Shown here piece by piece: positions 55,149-62,044 of a DNA stretch of 64,000 nt; the first letter of the stretch is position 1; each line of letters opens with the position of its first letter. The translations under genes and the position numbers were made by a program. The stretch is from contig CALGIJ010000026.1 of assembly GCA_937915545.1 (NCBI GenBank), forward strand, positions 37,008 to 101,007. Direction: 5' to 3'. Below the pieces are notes generated by a model. That model searched no databases. It had not been told where the DNA came from and worked only from the letters and a program-made list of their open reading frames with translations. Origin of the DNA: an uncultured Desulfobacterales bacterium. GTDB taxonomy: Bacteria; Desulfobacterota; Desulfobulbia; Desulfobulbales; Desulfocapsaceae.

Positions 55149-56360
55149 ATGGAAGAGAATACTACAGATCCTCCTGAGGGAGAGCAGAAGATAGAATTCG
55201 TTAAGAGGACAGCTAAGAAGAGGACCAGAGGACAAGAGAAGCCCATGGAGTTCCTTGAGTGGACTGATGAAGATGAGAGATACAACAGACTTAACCCCTT
55301 CCTCTTCTCTCCTGATACTCATTGGATGGAATCCCTCTATGATACATTATATCCTCTGTCTAAGACTCCCAGGTTCAAAGAGACATTCTTCTGTATCCTC
55401 ACAAACTTATCCCTGAGGAAGGAGGCTATCTTCATCAATCTGCACAAGAGTGCCTACAAGGATACTTATCTTCCCCCATCCTTCCTACCTACTGGAGTCT
55501 CACAGATATGCAATGATCTCCAGAGGAATGGGTATGTTGTTCTAACCAAAGGATATAAGCTTCCAGGAAGATATGGAGTTGCAACTATCATAGAGCCAAC
55601 TGAGAAGTTGCTCTCCCTTGTTCCTCCTGAGATGAGATATGGCATTAAGGAGGAAGGTCTAGTCATTCCAAAGGAGATCACCTTTGATACCTTTCCCGAT
55701 AGTGTCCTGGAGACAAGGAAGTTACTCTCTGAATACAATATGACTGTAGAGCCTGAGAATATGCTCTATGCCACTCATAAGGGCAGCTTTGAGGTAGACG
55801 GGAGGTTCACAGGCTCCAAGGTTATCCTGATGCCCAAGGAAGAGCGTAAGAACATCAAGATTGATGGAGAGGATACAGTAGAGCTTGATGTATCCAACTG
55901 CCTCCCATTCCTCCTCTATGCTGACTATGCGGTAAGCTCTCTTCCAAAGGATGCATATGATATCGAGGGATATCCTCGGAAACTAGTCAAGAAAGCCTTA
56001 CTTATGGCATTGAACTGTGGCTCTCGAAAGGAAGCCAAGAAAGCTCTTCAGTCATTCATTAACTACAATTACAAAGGAGAGAATTGTGAGTTGCTTCTAG
56101 ACAAGCTGGAGGAGGAGCATTCACCCGTTAAGTTCCACTTCTACTCAGGTATAGGAAGAAGGTTGATGTATCTGGAGTCTTCTTGTATGGCCACTTTCAT
56201 GAGGAGCATGCTGGATAAGGGCATCAAGTTCTATCCCATCTATGATTCTGTGAGAGTCCCTGTGTCTAAGAGGGACATCGCTATGGAGGAGCTACGGAAA
56301 GCCTTCACTATAGGAGGCAGAGAGCCAAAAATACACGAGGAGGATGGTGCAGCTGCATAG
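55149..56360 (+). CDS. Putative minimal family-A polymerase-like (palm domain) protein of a mobile element
   Basis: 403 residues from the ATG at 55149 (an upstream ATG at 55065 gives 431; neither has a strong ribosome binding site). Numbered in the 431-residue form: GRF then KNIKIDGEDTVELDVSNCLPFLLY (about 246-285) fits motif A with D275; PRKLVKKALLMALNCG (304-319) fits motif B (R...K....N.G); FYPIYDSVRVPV (389-400) fits motif C with D394. The N-terminal 200 residues are helical, possibly a winged-helix (LPTGVSQICNDLQRNGYVVL). No exonuclease or Zn site is seen. I infer a replication or copying enzyme for the element. Polymerase activity is unproven. Confidence 0.6.
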   Translation: MEENTTDPPEGEQKIEFVKRTAKKRTRGQEKPMEFLEWTDEDERYNRLNPFLFSPDTHWMESLYDTLYPLSKTPRFKETFFCILTNLSLRKEAIFINLHKSAYKDTYLPPSFLPTGVSQICNDLQRNGYVVLTKGYKLPGRYGVATIIEPTEKLLSLVPPEMRYGIKEEGLVIPKEITFDTFPDSVLETRKLLSEYNMTVEPENMLYATHKGSFEVDGRFTGSKVILMPKEERKNIKIDGEDTVELDVSNCLPFLLYADYAVSSLPKDAYDIEGYPRKLVKKALLMALNCGSRKEAKKALQSFINYNYKGENCELLLDKLEEEHSPVKFHFYSGIGRRLMYLESSCMATFMRSMLDKGIKFYPIYDSVRVPVSKRDIAMEELRKAFTIGGREPKIHEEDGAAA

Positions 56361-56818
56361 CTATCCTCCTGAATATGTTTGGCTTAATGTTGGTGTTAAA
56401 TATACTATCCCCTTTTTTGGTGTCTCTAGAGACAGTCGGCATTGTCATCTATTGTGTCTCTAGAGACACCTAGGACCCTCCTGTTTCTCTTGCGTATTTG
56501 CCTATAACTACACCCTAAATTCTTCAGATCAGGACCATGCACGTAGGGTGACATGGGTGGAACTGAAGATGCAAAAAAGCATGCCTATTGCTTAGGGGAT
56601 TCTTCATGGCGTCTCTAGAGACAGCTCCCGTTGAAATCCCTGGGTGTCTCTAGAGACAGCTGCATGATGGTCTAGTTTAATATGCTCTGTCCCCAGATAT
56701 GCTGCTGGATACGCTGCTGAACAGTGGATAAATAGAAAATACCTCGTTATGGCACCCACTCTCAGGAGGCAGCAGGTGCTGATAGCGTGATCCTGAAATA
56801 ATTTCAACTTGAATATTA
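56361..56818. repeat. Non-coding region with four GTCTCTAGAGAC palindromes in two pairs
   Basis: The 12-bp perfect palindrome occurs at 56422-56433, 56456-56467, 56611-56622 and 56646-56657. Start-to-start distances are 34, 155 and 35 bp. Copy 2 extends to a 16-bp palindrome, and copies 1, 2 and 4 share flanking T/A. The region lies between two convergent genes. It looks like iterons or operator pairs for a dimeric protein. No convincing gene fits this stretch. Confidence 0.8.
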
Positions 56819-57751
56819 TCAAAGATCTCCAGATATTCTCTTTCGAATGCAGTCTCGGACACATTCGGTTAGCACCAAAGAATCCTTCCAGTAGAGTTCA
56901 GGTAAAACTTCAAGGTCAGTACCGTGATATTGTGTAACGATTGCAAAGAACATATCCAAAAAATACATTCCACTTTGTACAAAAGCACGCAATGTATCTA
57001 AAGATCTAGCGCATGCACCACCTAAGAAATTGGTGTTCAACGTATCCTTTTCAAAGTCAAGTTGCATTGAATCTAACATTGCAGTTATAAATCCATTGTG
57101 AACTGATTCAGAGAAGAATTTATAAGCATCTAACCGTCGGTTCCTGAGATTTAGTCGGATGTCAGCATCAACCTTAAGTTCTACTTCAATGCGATCTAAT
57201 TTCTTAGAAAATCTCTGATTTCCGAAAAGCAGTCTCCAAGTATTTCTTACATCATCAAATGAATCTGCCTTAACAAATATCCTGAGATCTTCTCTATTGA
57301 ATAACAAGATTAGAATCTGCCATGTTAATTCCATGATCGATCTAAGGAGAATTCTGGCACCATTATCAAATCCTTTATCTATGAGTTCCAATAGAGAGAA
57401 AGAAAGTTGAGTTAGCTGATTTAGCAATACACTGAAAACGAAGTTAGCATTGGGTTTATCCTCAATACTTATCCAGTGGGGTGGGAGTATACTTTTTATA
57501 TCTCTTGACTTACTCACTGACGCTGACAATGTGAATAATGCACTGGCAACTAATACAGCAATACTGAAATCTATATCTGCGGTTTCATGATTTTTAATAG
57601 TTATAGAACTGGCTCTGCGGGTATAAGTATTAATCTTGGTTATCTCATCTATCTTCCTGAGAGTGAGCTTAGATCGTCCAAGATAAGTAAATTGATGGTT
57701 CTTCTCTGTCAAAAAAGTTTTTAACAATGATCTAACTTTATTATTCATCAT
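56819..57751 (-). CDS. Hypothetical protein, possibly DUF5677-like
   Basis: 310 residues, mostly helical. Contains FSLLELIDKGFDNGARILLRSIMELTWQILILLF, the kind of RSxxE helix seen in DUF5677-type proteins, and HNGF with a later long helix (RAFVQSGMYFLDMFFAIVTQYHG) that could be membrane-associated. No catalytic motif is recognised. The last residues (CVRDCIRKRISGDL) look unlike protein, and another frame continues well to 56677, so a late frameshift is possible. Element cargo with unknown function. Confidence 0.6.
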   Translation of the reverse strand: MMNNKVRSLLKTFLTEKNHQFTYLGRSKLTLRKIDEITKINTYTRRASSITIKNHETADIDFSIAVLVASALFTLSASVSKSRDIKSILPPHWISIEDKPNANFVFSVLLNQLTQLSFSLLELIDKGFDNGARILLRSIMELTWQILILLFNREDLRIFVKADSFDDVRNTWRLLFGNQRFSKKLDRIEVELKVDADIRLNLRNRRLDAYKFFSESVHNGFITAMLDSMQLDFEKDTLNTNFLGGACARSLDTLRAFVQSGMYFLDMFFAIVTQYHGTDLEVLPELYWKDSLVLTECVRDCIRKRISGDL

Positions 57752-57900
57752 TATCAAAGCTCTACCAATCTTCTAGTTAAAGTCGCACAACCAGAAAAAA
57801 CTGTGCAAAGAAGAAGACTGATCAACATAGAGGGATAATTCATATAGTTACCTTTTCGAAATTATCAATAAACCATTTGCACCTATTGAATTGGATATGA

Positions 57901-58161
57901 TCATTTTAGTCTAATGCAAAGCGGAACACATAAGCATCTCACTTCAGCAATAAAGCTACATATACTTGTTTGATTCACTATATGAGAAACTGAGCTATCC
58001 CCCGTAGATTCTGGGAAACTGAAAAGTGTAACGATAGGAATAATTCTGGGCTTACAAGGGAGTGTATCAATCGGGTGCCTCTCGTGATATGCTAATATTT
58101 TGGATAGCTGCTGTCCTCCGACAACTACCACAGCACCATCAATAAGCACTCCCTCAATCAT
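57901..58161 (-). CDS. Small hypothetical protein (low confidence)
   Basis: An 86-codon frame starting 9 bp after the lipoprotein stop, with only a weak GGA ribosome site. It opens MIEGVLIDGAVVVVGGQQLSK. No family recognised. The flanking stretch 57752-57900 shows nothing else. It may be non-coding. Confidence 0.3.
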   Translation of the reverse strand: MIEGVLIDGAVVVVGGQQLSKILAYHERHPIDTLPCKPRIIPIVTLFSFPESTGDSSVSHIVNQTSICSFIAEVRCLCVPLCIRLK

Positions 58162-58170
58162 TCCATATAG

Positions 58171-58575
58171 CTATTGCTTAAGACTCCTTACCTCGTACTT
58201 CTCTTTAGCCTCTGTAGGATCTACTCTGATCGAGCTAACGAAAACACCGTGATCAAACCATAATCGCATGTAGTAAACCCTTCCAGCTTCAAATGATTGC
58301 TTGGTAATCCGACGAGAATAAGGGCCAAATATGTCACCATGGAGTTCATGTTCTCCTGGGGTGACAGATATCTTTAGTGGTTTCTCGGAAGTCACAAAGC
58401 CAACAGGAGTTTTATCTAAGAATATCTCAAAGTTAAAGTTGTATCCTTGGTCATGGTATATGATTACAGTAGCATCATTGTTGGAGAGAGGGGCTGGGTC
58501 AAGCGGTACAGTTATCATCTTGCCACAACCGCTTAAGAGAAAGAGGGCAAAGAGCAAAGCAACGGTATTCTTCAT
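58171..58575 (-). CDS. DUF2846-like lipoprotein
   Basis: 134 residues with a clear lipobox (LFLLSGCGK). The mature part, ATVIIYHDQGYNFNFEIFLDKTPVGFVTSEKPLKISVTPGEHELHG then AGRVYYMRLWF, follows the DUF2846 pattern (beta-rich, pG.h.l, aG..Yyv). Periplasmic or outer-membrane location. It follows the Sel1 gene by 15 bp on the same strand, suggesting co-expression. Confidence 0.72.
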   Translation of the reverse strand: MKNTVALLFALFLLSGCGKMITVPLDPAPLSNNDATVIIYHDQGYNFNFEIFLDKTPVGFVTSEKPLKISVTPGEHELHGDIFGPYSRRITKQSFEAGRVYYMRLWFDHGVFVSSIRVDPTEAKEKYEVRSLKQ

Positions 58576-58590
58576 GTTTCTCCTTTTGAT

Positions 58591-59184
58591 TTACTTACAG
58601 GCCCAAGGGCTCTCCTTGCAGAGTATGTCAAGGTTCTTCTGGGCGTCTACATGGCCTCTTTTTGCTGCTTTCATCCACCAGTTGAAGGCTTCGATCTTGT
58701 TCATAGTTACACCTTCTCCTTTATAATACATGAGTCCTAGATTGAACTGAGATTCAGAAACTCCCTGTTCAGCAGCTTTAGTGTACCACTTAATTGCTTG
58801 TACAAGATCCTTTGTTACACCTTCTCCTTTATAATACATGAGTCCTAAATTGAACTGAGCTTGGGGATGTCCTTGTTCAGCAGCTTTGGCGAACCATTTA
58901 ATTTCTTGTACAGGATCCTTTGTTACACCTTCTCCTTTATAATACATGAGTCCTAGATTGAACTGAGCTAGAACATCTCCCTGTTCAGCAGCTTTAGTGT
59001 ACCACTTAATTGCTTGTACAAGATCCTTTGTTACACCTGCTCCACTTTCATACGAGTAGCCCAAGTTGAATTGAGCCCAAGCCTCTCCTTCCTCAGCAGC
59101 TTGTTGAATCTCTTGGAAAGATGCAGCCCCAGCAGATATCTGGAAGCTGAGCAGCAATATTACTAGCAGTCCTAGGATCTTCAT
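58591..59184 (-). CDS. Exported Sel1-repeat protein
   Basis: 197 residues from the ATG at 59182-59184, eight bases after AAGGAG. Signal peptide (ILGLLVILLLSFQISAGAA), then four 36-residue Sel1 repeats: each has AQFNLGLMYYKGEGVTKD...AIKWYTKAAEQG. The second, third and fourth are nearly identical at the DNA level (108-bp period), suggesting recent tandem duplication. Sel1 proteins are adaptor-like. Probably periplasmic and co-transcribed with the lipoprotein. Confidence 0.88.
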   Translation of the reverse strand: MKILGLLVILLLSFQISAGAASFQEIQQAAEEGEAWAQFNLGYSYESGAGVTKDLVQAIKWYTKAAEQGDVLAQFNLGLMYYKGEGVTKDPVQEIKWFAKAAEQGHPQAQFNLGLMYYKGEGVTKDLVQAIKWYTKAAEQGVSESQFNLGLMYYKGEGVTMNKIEAFNWWMKAAKRGHVDAQKNLDILCKESPWACK

Positions 59185-59198
59185 ATCTTCATAGCTCC

Positions 59199-59759
59199 TT
59201 ACAGCTTCTGACACTCCTCTGTGTACCTCTTAGCCCACCACTCCAGGTAATGCTTGTTACAGCAGAAGGACCTCTCTATGAGTATCCTGATGGACCTCTT
59301 CACTTCCTTCCCACAGGTAGAGCATACAGCATCCCCTGTCTCCACAGTGGGCCTTACTGAGTCATACAGGGGGATCCTCATATATGTGCTATTCTCGTAT
59401 AGCCCAGGAGTGAACCGGAGACCCTTTGCGACTGATGGCCCATGGGTCTCTGTGGCACATATGGCCCACAAGGCTGCTGAGGGCTCAGGGTTATTGCTCT
59501 CAGAGAACTTAGGGCACCCCTCCATGCCCTTCATTGGCCTTCGATCCTCTGAGCCTCTCCTTATGTAGAACCTTGTGAGGATTCCTTCGGAGCAGTACTT
59601 GTACCCTATGCGTGCCTCAGTCCCCCTCTTCTCGTATCTCCTGATGATCCCTGGAGTCATCTGACCCCCTATGGATCTCGACCAGATCTCTCTGGCCTCC
59701 TCTAAGGTCAACTCTTCGCACTTCCAATGAGCACACTTTCGGCAGACCAATAGACGCAC
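59199..59759 (-). CDS. Zinc-ribbon/treble-clef-type hypothetical protein
   Basis: 186 residues in the longest form from a GTG; a TTG three codons later (59748-59750) has GGAGAGG at 8-nt spacing and may be the true start. Two zinc-binding patterns: CRKCAHWKC at the N-terminus and CSTCGKEVKRSIRILIERSFCCNKHYLEWW at the C-terminus. The N-terminal motif resembles small phage-type zinc proteins. No catalytic residue pattern is seen. Its stop lies 14 bp before the Sel1 start. Confidence 0.6.
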   Translation of the reverse strand: MRLLVCRKCAHWKCEELTLEEAREIWSRSIGGQMTPGIIRRYEKRGTEARIGYKYCSEGILTRFYIRRGSEDRRPMKGMEGCPKFSESNNPEPSAALWAICATETHGPSVAKGLRFTPGLYENSTYMRIPLYDSVRPTVETGDAVCSTCGKEVKRSIRILIERSFCCNKHYLEWWAKRYTEECQKL

Positions 59760-60047
59760 CTCTCCTGCACTGTTGGCAGTTCATTATCTCTAGTGATTCC
59801 TGTGTGTTATCTGCTGAATCAGGAGTATACCCTAACGTAATACGAAATGCAACCCCAGCCAATATCCTGGAATTACATGAGAAGATACAGGGGCTACTAC
59901 CCTGTGGGGGCATGGGGGTTCCTGTGGAAAGCCGGGGGTGGCCCTTCGAAAGACCGGGGGGAGCCAAAGAGAGCCCGAGGGATTCTCTACAGGGTGCTTA
60001 AAAGGGTACCTATAGGTAGCCTAAGCATAACCAAGAGGAGGAAGAAG

Positions 60048-60296
60048 ATGCACTACGGAAGGCTAGAGGTTCTGGGGGAGTTGAGGGAGGCGGGGAGGTT
60101 GCTCTATCGGTGCAGATGCAGCTGTGGAGTATTGAAGACAATCCGAGCTGACAATATCAAGGGAGGGCTTACGGTATCCTGTGGATGCCTGGGAAGGGAG
60201 AGGGCATCTTTAAGGCTGAAGATGCTCCATGATCTTCATGGAACCTACAGACAATCTACCAGAAATCTACCAGACACAATTCAAGAGCAGGCATAG
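60048..60296 (+). CDS. Zinc-ribbon DNA-binding protein of the phage/homing-endonuclease-associated type
   Basis: 82 residues from an ATG preceded by AGAGGAGGAAG; a longer frame upstream to 59847 is low-complexity and less likely. GRLEVLGELREAGRLLYRCRCSCGVLKTIRADNIKGGLTVSCGCL has the CxC...C.C zinc pattern that precedes HNH domains in many phage proteins, but no HNH follows. Probably nucleic-acid-binding. The C-terminal codons overlap the right arm-type repeats. Confidence 0.62.
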   Translation: MHYGRLEVLGELREAGRLLYRCRCSCGVLKTIRADNIKGGLTVSCGCLGRERASLRLKMLHDLHGTYRQSTRNLPDTIQEQA

Positions 60297-60320
60297 TAAT
60301 CTTAAGTATGCGGAATGACG
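60242..60320 (+). repeat. Right arm-type integrase sites
   Basis: Two direct repeats ATCTACCAG (60254-60262 and 60265-60273, 11-bp period), with a partial copy ACCTACAG just before, then CGGAATGACG (60311-60320), the inverse of the left-end CGTCATTCCG. They lie inside and after the 3' end of the Zn-ribbon gene. Confidence 0.65.
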
Positions 60321-60326
60321 TTCATA

Positions 60327-60412
60327 GTCGGAGTGGCTCCTTTGTAGACGCACTGGACTCAAAATCCAGCGGGGGCAACCCCATGTCGGTTCGATCCCGA
60401 CCTCCGGCACCA
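60327..60412 (+). pseudogene. tRNA-Leu-like remnant at attR
   Basis: Upstream of the 70-bp repeat the sequence GTCGGAGTGG still matches the true tRNA 5' end (GCCGGAGTGG) and can pair with the acceptor 3' strand (one G-T wobble). The D-arm is replaced and the conserved D-loop GG is lost. It is likely a non-functional tRNA copy. Confidence 0.55.
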
Positions 60413-60413
60413 A
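60344..60413 (+). repeat. attR: 70-bp direct repeat of tRNA-Leu 3' part
   Basis: Identical to 53560-53629. Marks the right element boundary; host sequence with a tRNA-type terminator resumes after it. Confidence 0.93.
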
Positions 60414-60421
60414 AGAAAATC

Positions 60422-60453
60422 AAGGGGTTGCAAGCGAAAGCTTGTGACCCTTT
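60422..60453 (+). terminator. Original host terminator of tRNA-Leu, now beyond attR
   Basis: AAGGGGTTGCAAGC pairs with GCTTGTGACCCTTT (14 bp, wobbles allowed) around a GAAA tetraloop, followed by TTCTGTTTTC. Confidence 0.7.
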
Positions 60454-60565
60454 TCTGTTTTCAGAGGTTGGCGTTTTGTCCACATTTGTCCACACTGTTT
60501 TGGTGTGGTTGATTTCTGTCAGGGGAAAATGGGGGGGGCGGTAAAAAGTAACTCAGGGAGGGGGG

Positions 60566-60841
60566 ATGAAGTTCAAACTGCTTATGACATTGATGGTTAT
60601 TGGTGGCTGTACGGTGAATCCGGGGGTGGTTCAAGTTGCGAAAAATGAATATCTGGTGACAAGAACAGCATATGGAGATACCTGGAGTTCAGGTCATCAG
60701 GTGTTGGCGGGACTTTATCTTGACGCCGCAGAGAAATGCGGTGGACATGATCGAGTCAGAAAGATCGAAGAACACAACCTCCCTGGGCAAGTCTTTGTAA
60801 GAAACGCCACCGCGACGTTGCGTTTTATGTGCTCGGAATAG
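60566..60841 (+). CDS. Small lipoprotein
   Basis: 91 residues with GGGAGG upstream. Lipobox at MVIGGC. The mature part contains NPGVVQVAKNEYLVTRTAYGDTWSSG and ends with a Cys-containing TLRFMCSE. Similar short lipoproteins occur in proteobacteria as uncharacterised families. No function inferred. GC content is lower than in the arginine region. Confidence 0.65.
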   Translation: MKFKLLMTLMVIGGCTVNPGVVQVAKNEYLVTRTAYGDTWSSGHQVLAGLYLDAAEKCGGHDRVRKIEEHNLPGQVFVRNATATLRFMCSE

Positions 60842-60990
60842 TCCAATAGGGAAGATGTCAATCGGCAGGAAATGGACGACCGGTCCTTCCCCAAGCGTGC
60901 CGAGAACGGTCTTCAAAGGCGACTGCATTATTGACCATCATCTGTCTCTATCTGAGAAAAATGGCTGCAATAAAAGTTCAGTAACATAAA

Positions 60991-61027
60991 TTTTGCACAA
61001 TAACATTTGATGTGTTATCGTGCAAAA
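60991..61027 (+). promoter_or_regulatory. Palindromic operator overlapping the AbiE-like promoter
   Basis: TTTTGCACAATAACA (60991-61005) is matched by TGTTATCGTGCAAAA (61013-61027), a 15-bp inverted repeat with one mismatch. A TTGCAC to TATCGT pair with 17-bp spacing lies within it. AbiEi-type antitoxins are known to repress their own promoters through inverted repeats. Confidence 0.65.
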
Positions 61028-61054
61028 AACCTGTTATTGATAAGGGGGCAGCTT

Positions 61055-62044
61055 ATGCAAGATCTTCCACAAAGGTTTGAGAAATACCTCGTTGAAAACC
61101 TCGGGATCGCACCTCGACTCAAACCGTGGGACGAGGAAACCGGTCTGCCATATTTTTTCCGTGATCTCTATAAGCTTTATGAGTGTGATCTACTGTCACA
61201 GCCCTGGCTGGTGATGGCTGTCCTTGATGAAGAAGGGACGACGCCGGCAACCATCCGCAAACACATCAGCCAGTTGCAAAAAAGATGGCAGCATGAGGTC
61301 CTCTATCTGTCTCCTGCAATCTCCACCTATAACCGAAAGCGACTCATCGAGCAGAAGATTGCTTTTGTTGTTCCCGGGAACCAGATGTATTTGCCAAGTC
61401 TAGGTATAGACCTGCGAGAATATATTCGGAATCTGCGGACTACCTCCAAGAAAAAGAAATTCAGCCCTTCAACCCAGGTTGTGTTGCTTGCCATGCTTTA
61501 TGATTGGCCAGGAGATGGAGTAACGCCATCCCTGCTTGCAGAAAGGCTTGGCTACACCTCGATGACCATGACCAGGGCCTTTGACGAAATTGAAACGGCC
61601 GGTCTGGCGATTGTCAGTATGGAATGGCGCGAGAGAATCCTGCGCTTTGAGGGGAACAAAAAAAGCGTATGGGAAAAGTCTCTTAAACAGTTGCGGTCAC
61701 CGGTCAGTAAACGCTTCAAGGTTCAAGGGATAGGTAGTGTTGATTCGTTTTTCCTTGCCGGTGAATCAGCTCTGGCACGATTCAGTATGTTGGCAGAACC
61801 ACCTAACCCTGTTGTAGCCATAAGTAGCGAACGGTGGAAAGCAATGCTTCTCGCTGGCGCTGTTGCTGTTCTGCAGAATTTCGAACCAGAAGCCACGGAG
61901 ATCGAAGTCTGGAAGTATCCTCCGGAATTGTTTGCGCGCAATGGAAAAGTGGATCCTCTCTCCCTTTACCTGAGCCTTGCCGACACCAAAGACGAGCGTA
62001 TTGAAATAGCGATCGATGCGCTTATGGAGAAATTTCCATGGTAA
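61055..62044 (+). CDS. AbiEi-like antitoxin/transcriptional regulator of a type IV TA system
   Basis: 329 residues from the ATG at 61055 (GGGGG at 6 nt). A winged-helix region (TPSLLAERLGYTSMTMTRAFDEIETAGLAIV) is followed by LAGESALARFSMLAEPPNPVVAIS and a C-terminal VWKYPPELFARNGKVDPLSLYLSL...DERIEIAID. This matches regulators that always sit before an AbiEii-type nucleotidyltransferase. It overlaps the next gene by 7 bp. Expected to neutralise the toxin and repress the operon through the upstream palindrome. Confidence 0.82.
   Translation: MQDLPQRFEKYLVENLGIAPRLKPWDEETGLPYFFRDLYKLYECDLLSQPWLVMAVLDEEGTTPATIRKHISQLQKRWQHEVLYLSPAISTYNRKRLIEQKIAFVVPGNQMYLPSLGIDLREYIRNLRTTSKKKKFSPSTQVVLLAMLYDWPGDGVTPSLLAERLGYTSMTMTRAFDEIETAGLAIVSMEWRERILRFEGNKKSVWEKSLKQLRSPVSKRFKVQGIGSVDSFFLAGESALARFSMLAEPPNPVVAISSERWKAMLLAGAVAVLQNFEPEATEIEVWKYPPELFARNGKVDPLSLYLSLADTKDERIEIAIDALMEKFPW

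Larger units (their letters stand above)
53560..60413. mobile_element. 6.8-kb integrative element in tRNA-Leu(CAA)
   Basis: Bounded by two identical 70-bp copies of the tRNA-Leu 3' part (53560-53629 and 60344-60413). Inside are a tyrosine integrase next to the tRNA, a polymerase-like gene, palindromic repeats, and a block of minus-strand cargo. Base composition and AGG/AGA arginine codons differ sharply from the GC-rich host on the left. No capsid, terminase, conjugation or mobilisation gene is visible, so it must be a small mobile island, an integrated plasmid-like element or a satellite using another element for transfer. Confidence 0.92.

Noticed and set aside
56421..56658. The four palindromes as a CRISPR array
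   Set aside because: Repeats are only 12-16 bp, fully palindromic and irregularly spaced, and no cas gene is nearby.
59617..59967. A 116-codon minus-strand frame containing an NCQQC motif
   Set aside because: It overlaps the Zn protein gene in another frame and is otherwise R/G/D-rich. The motif could indicate a frameshifted N-terminus, but evidence is too thin.
60344..60413. A second functional tRNA-Leu gene
   Set aside because: The 5' part has a replaced D-arm without the conserved GG; the match to the true tRNA is the att repeat.
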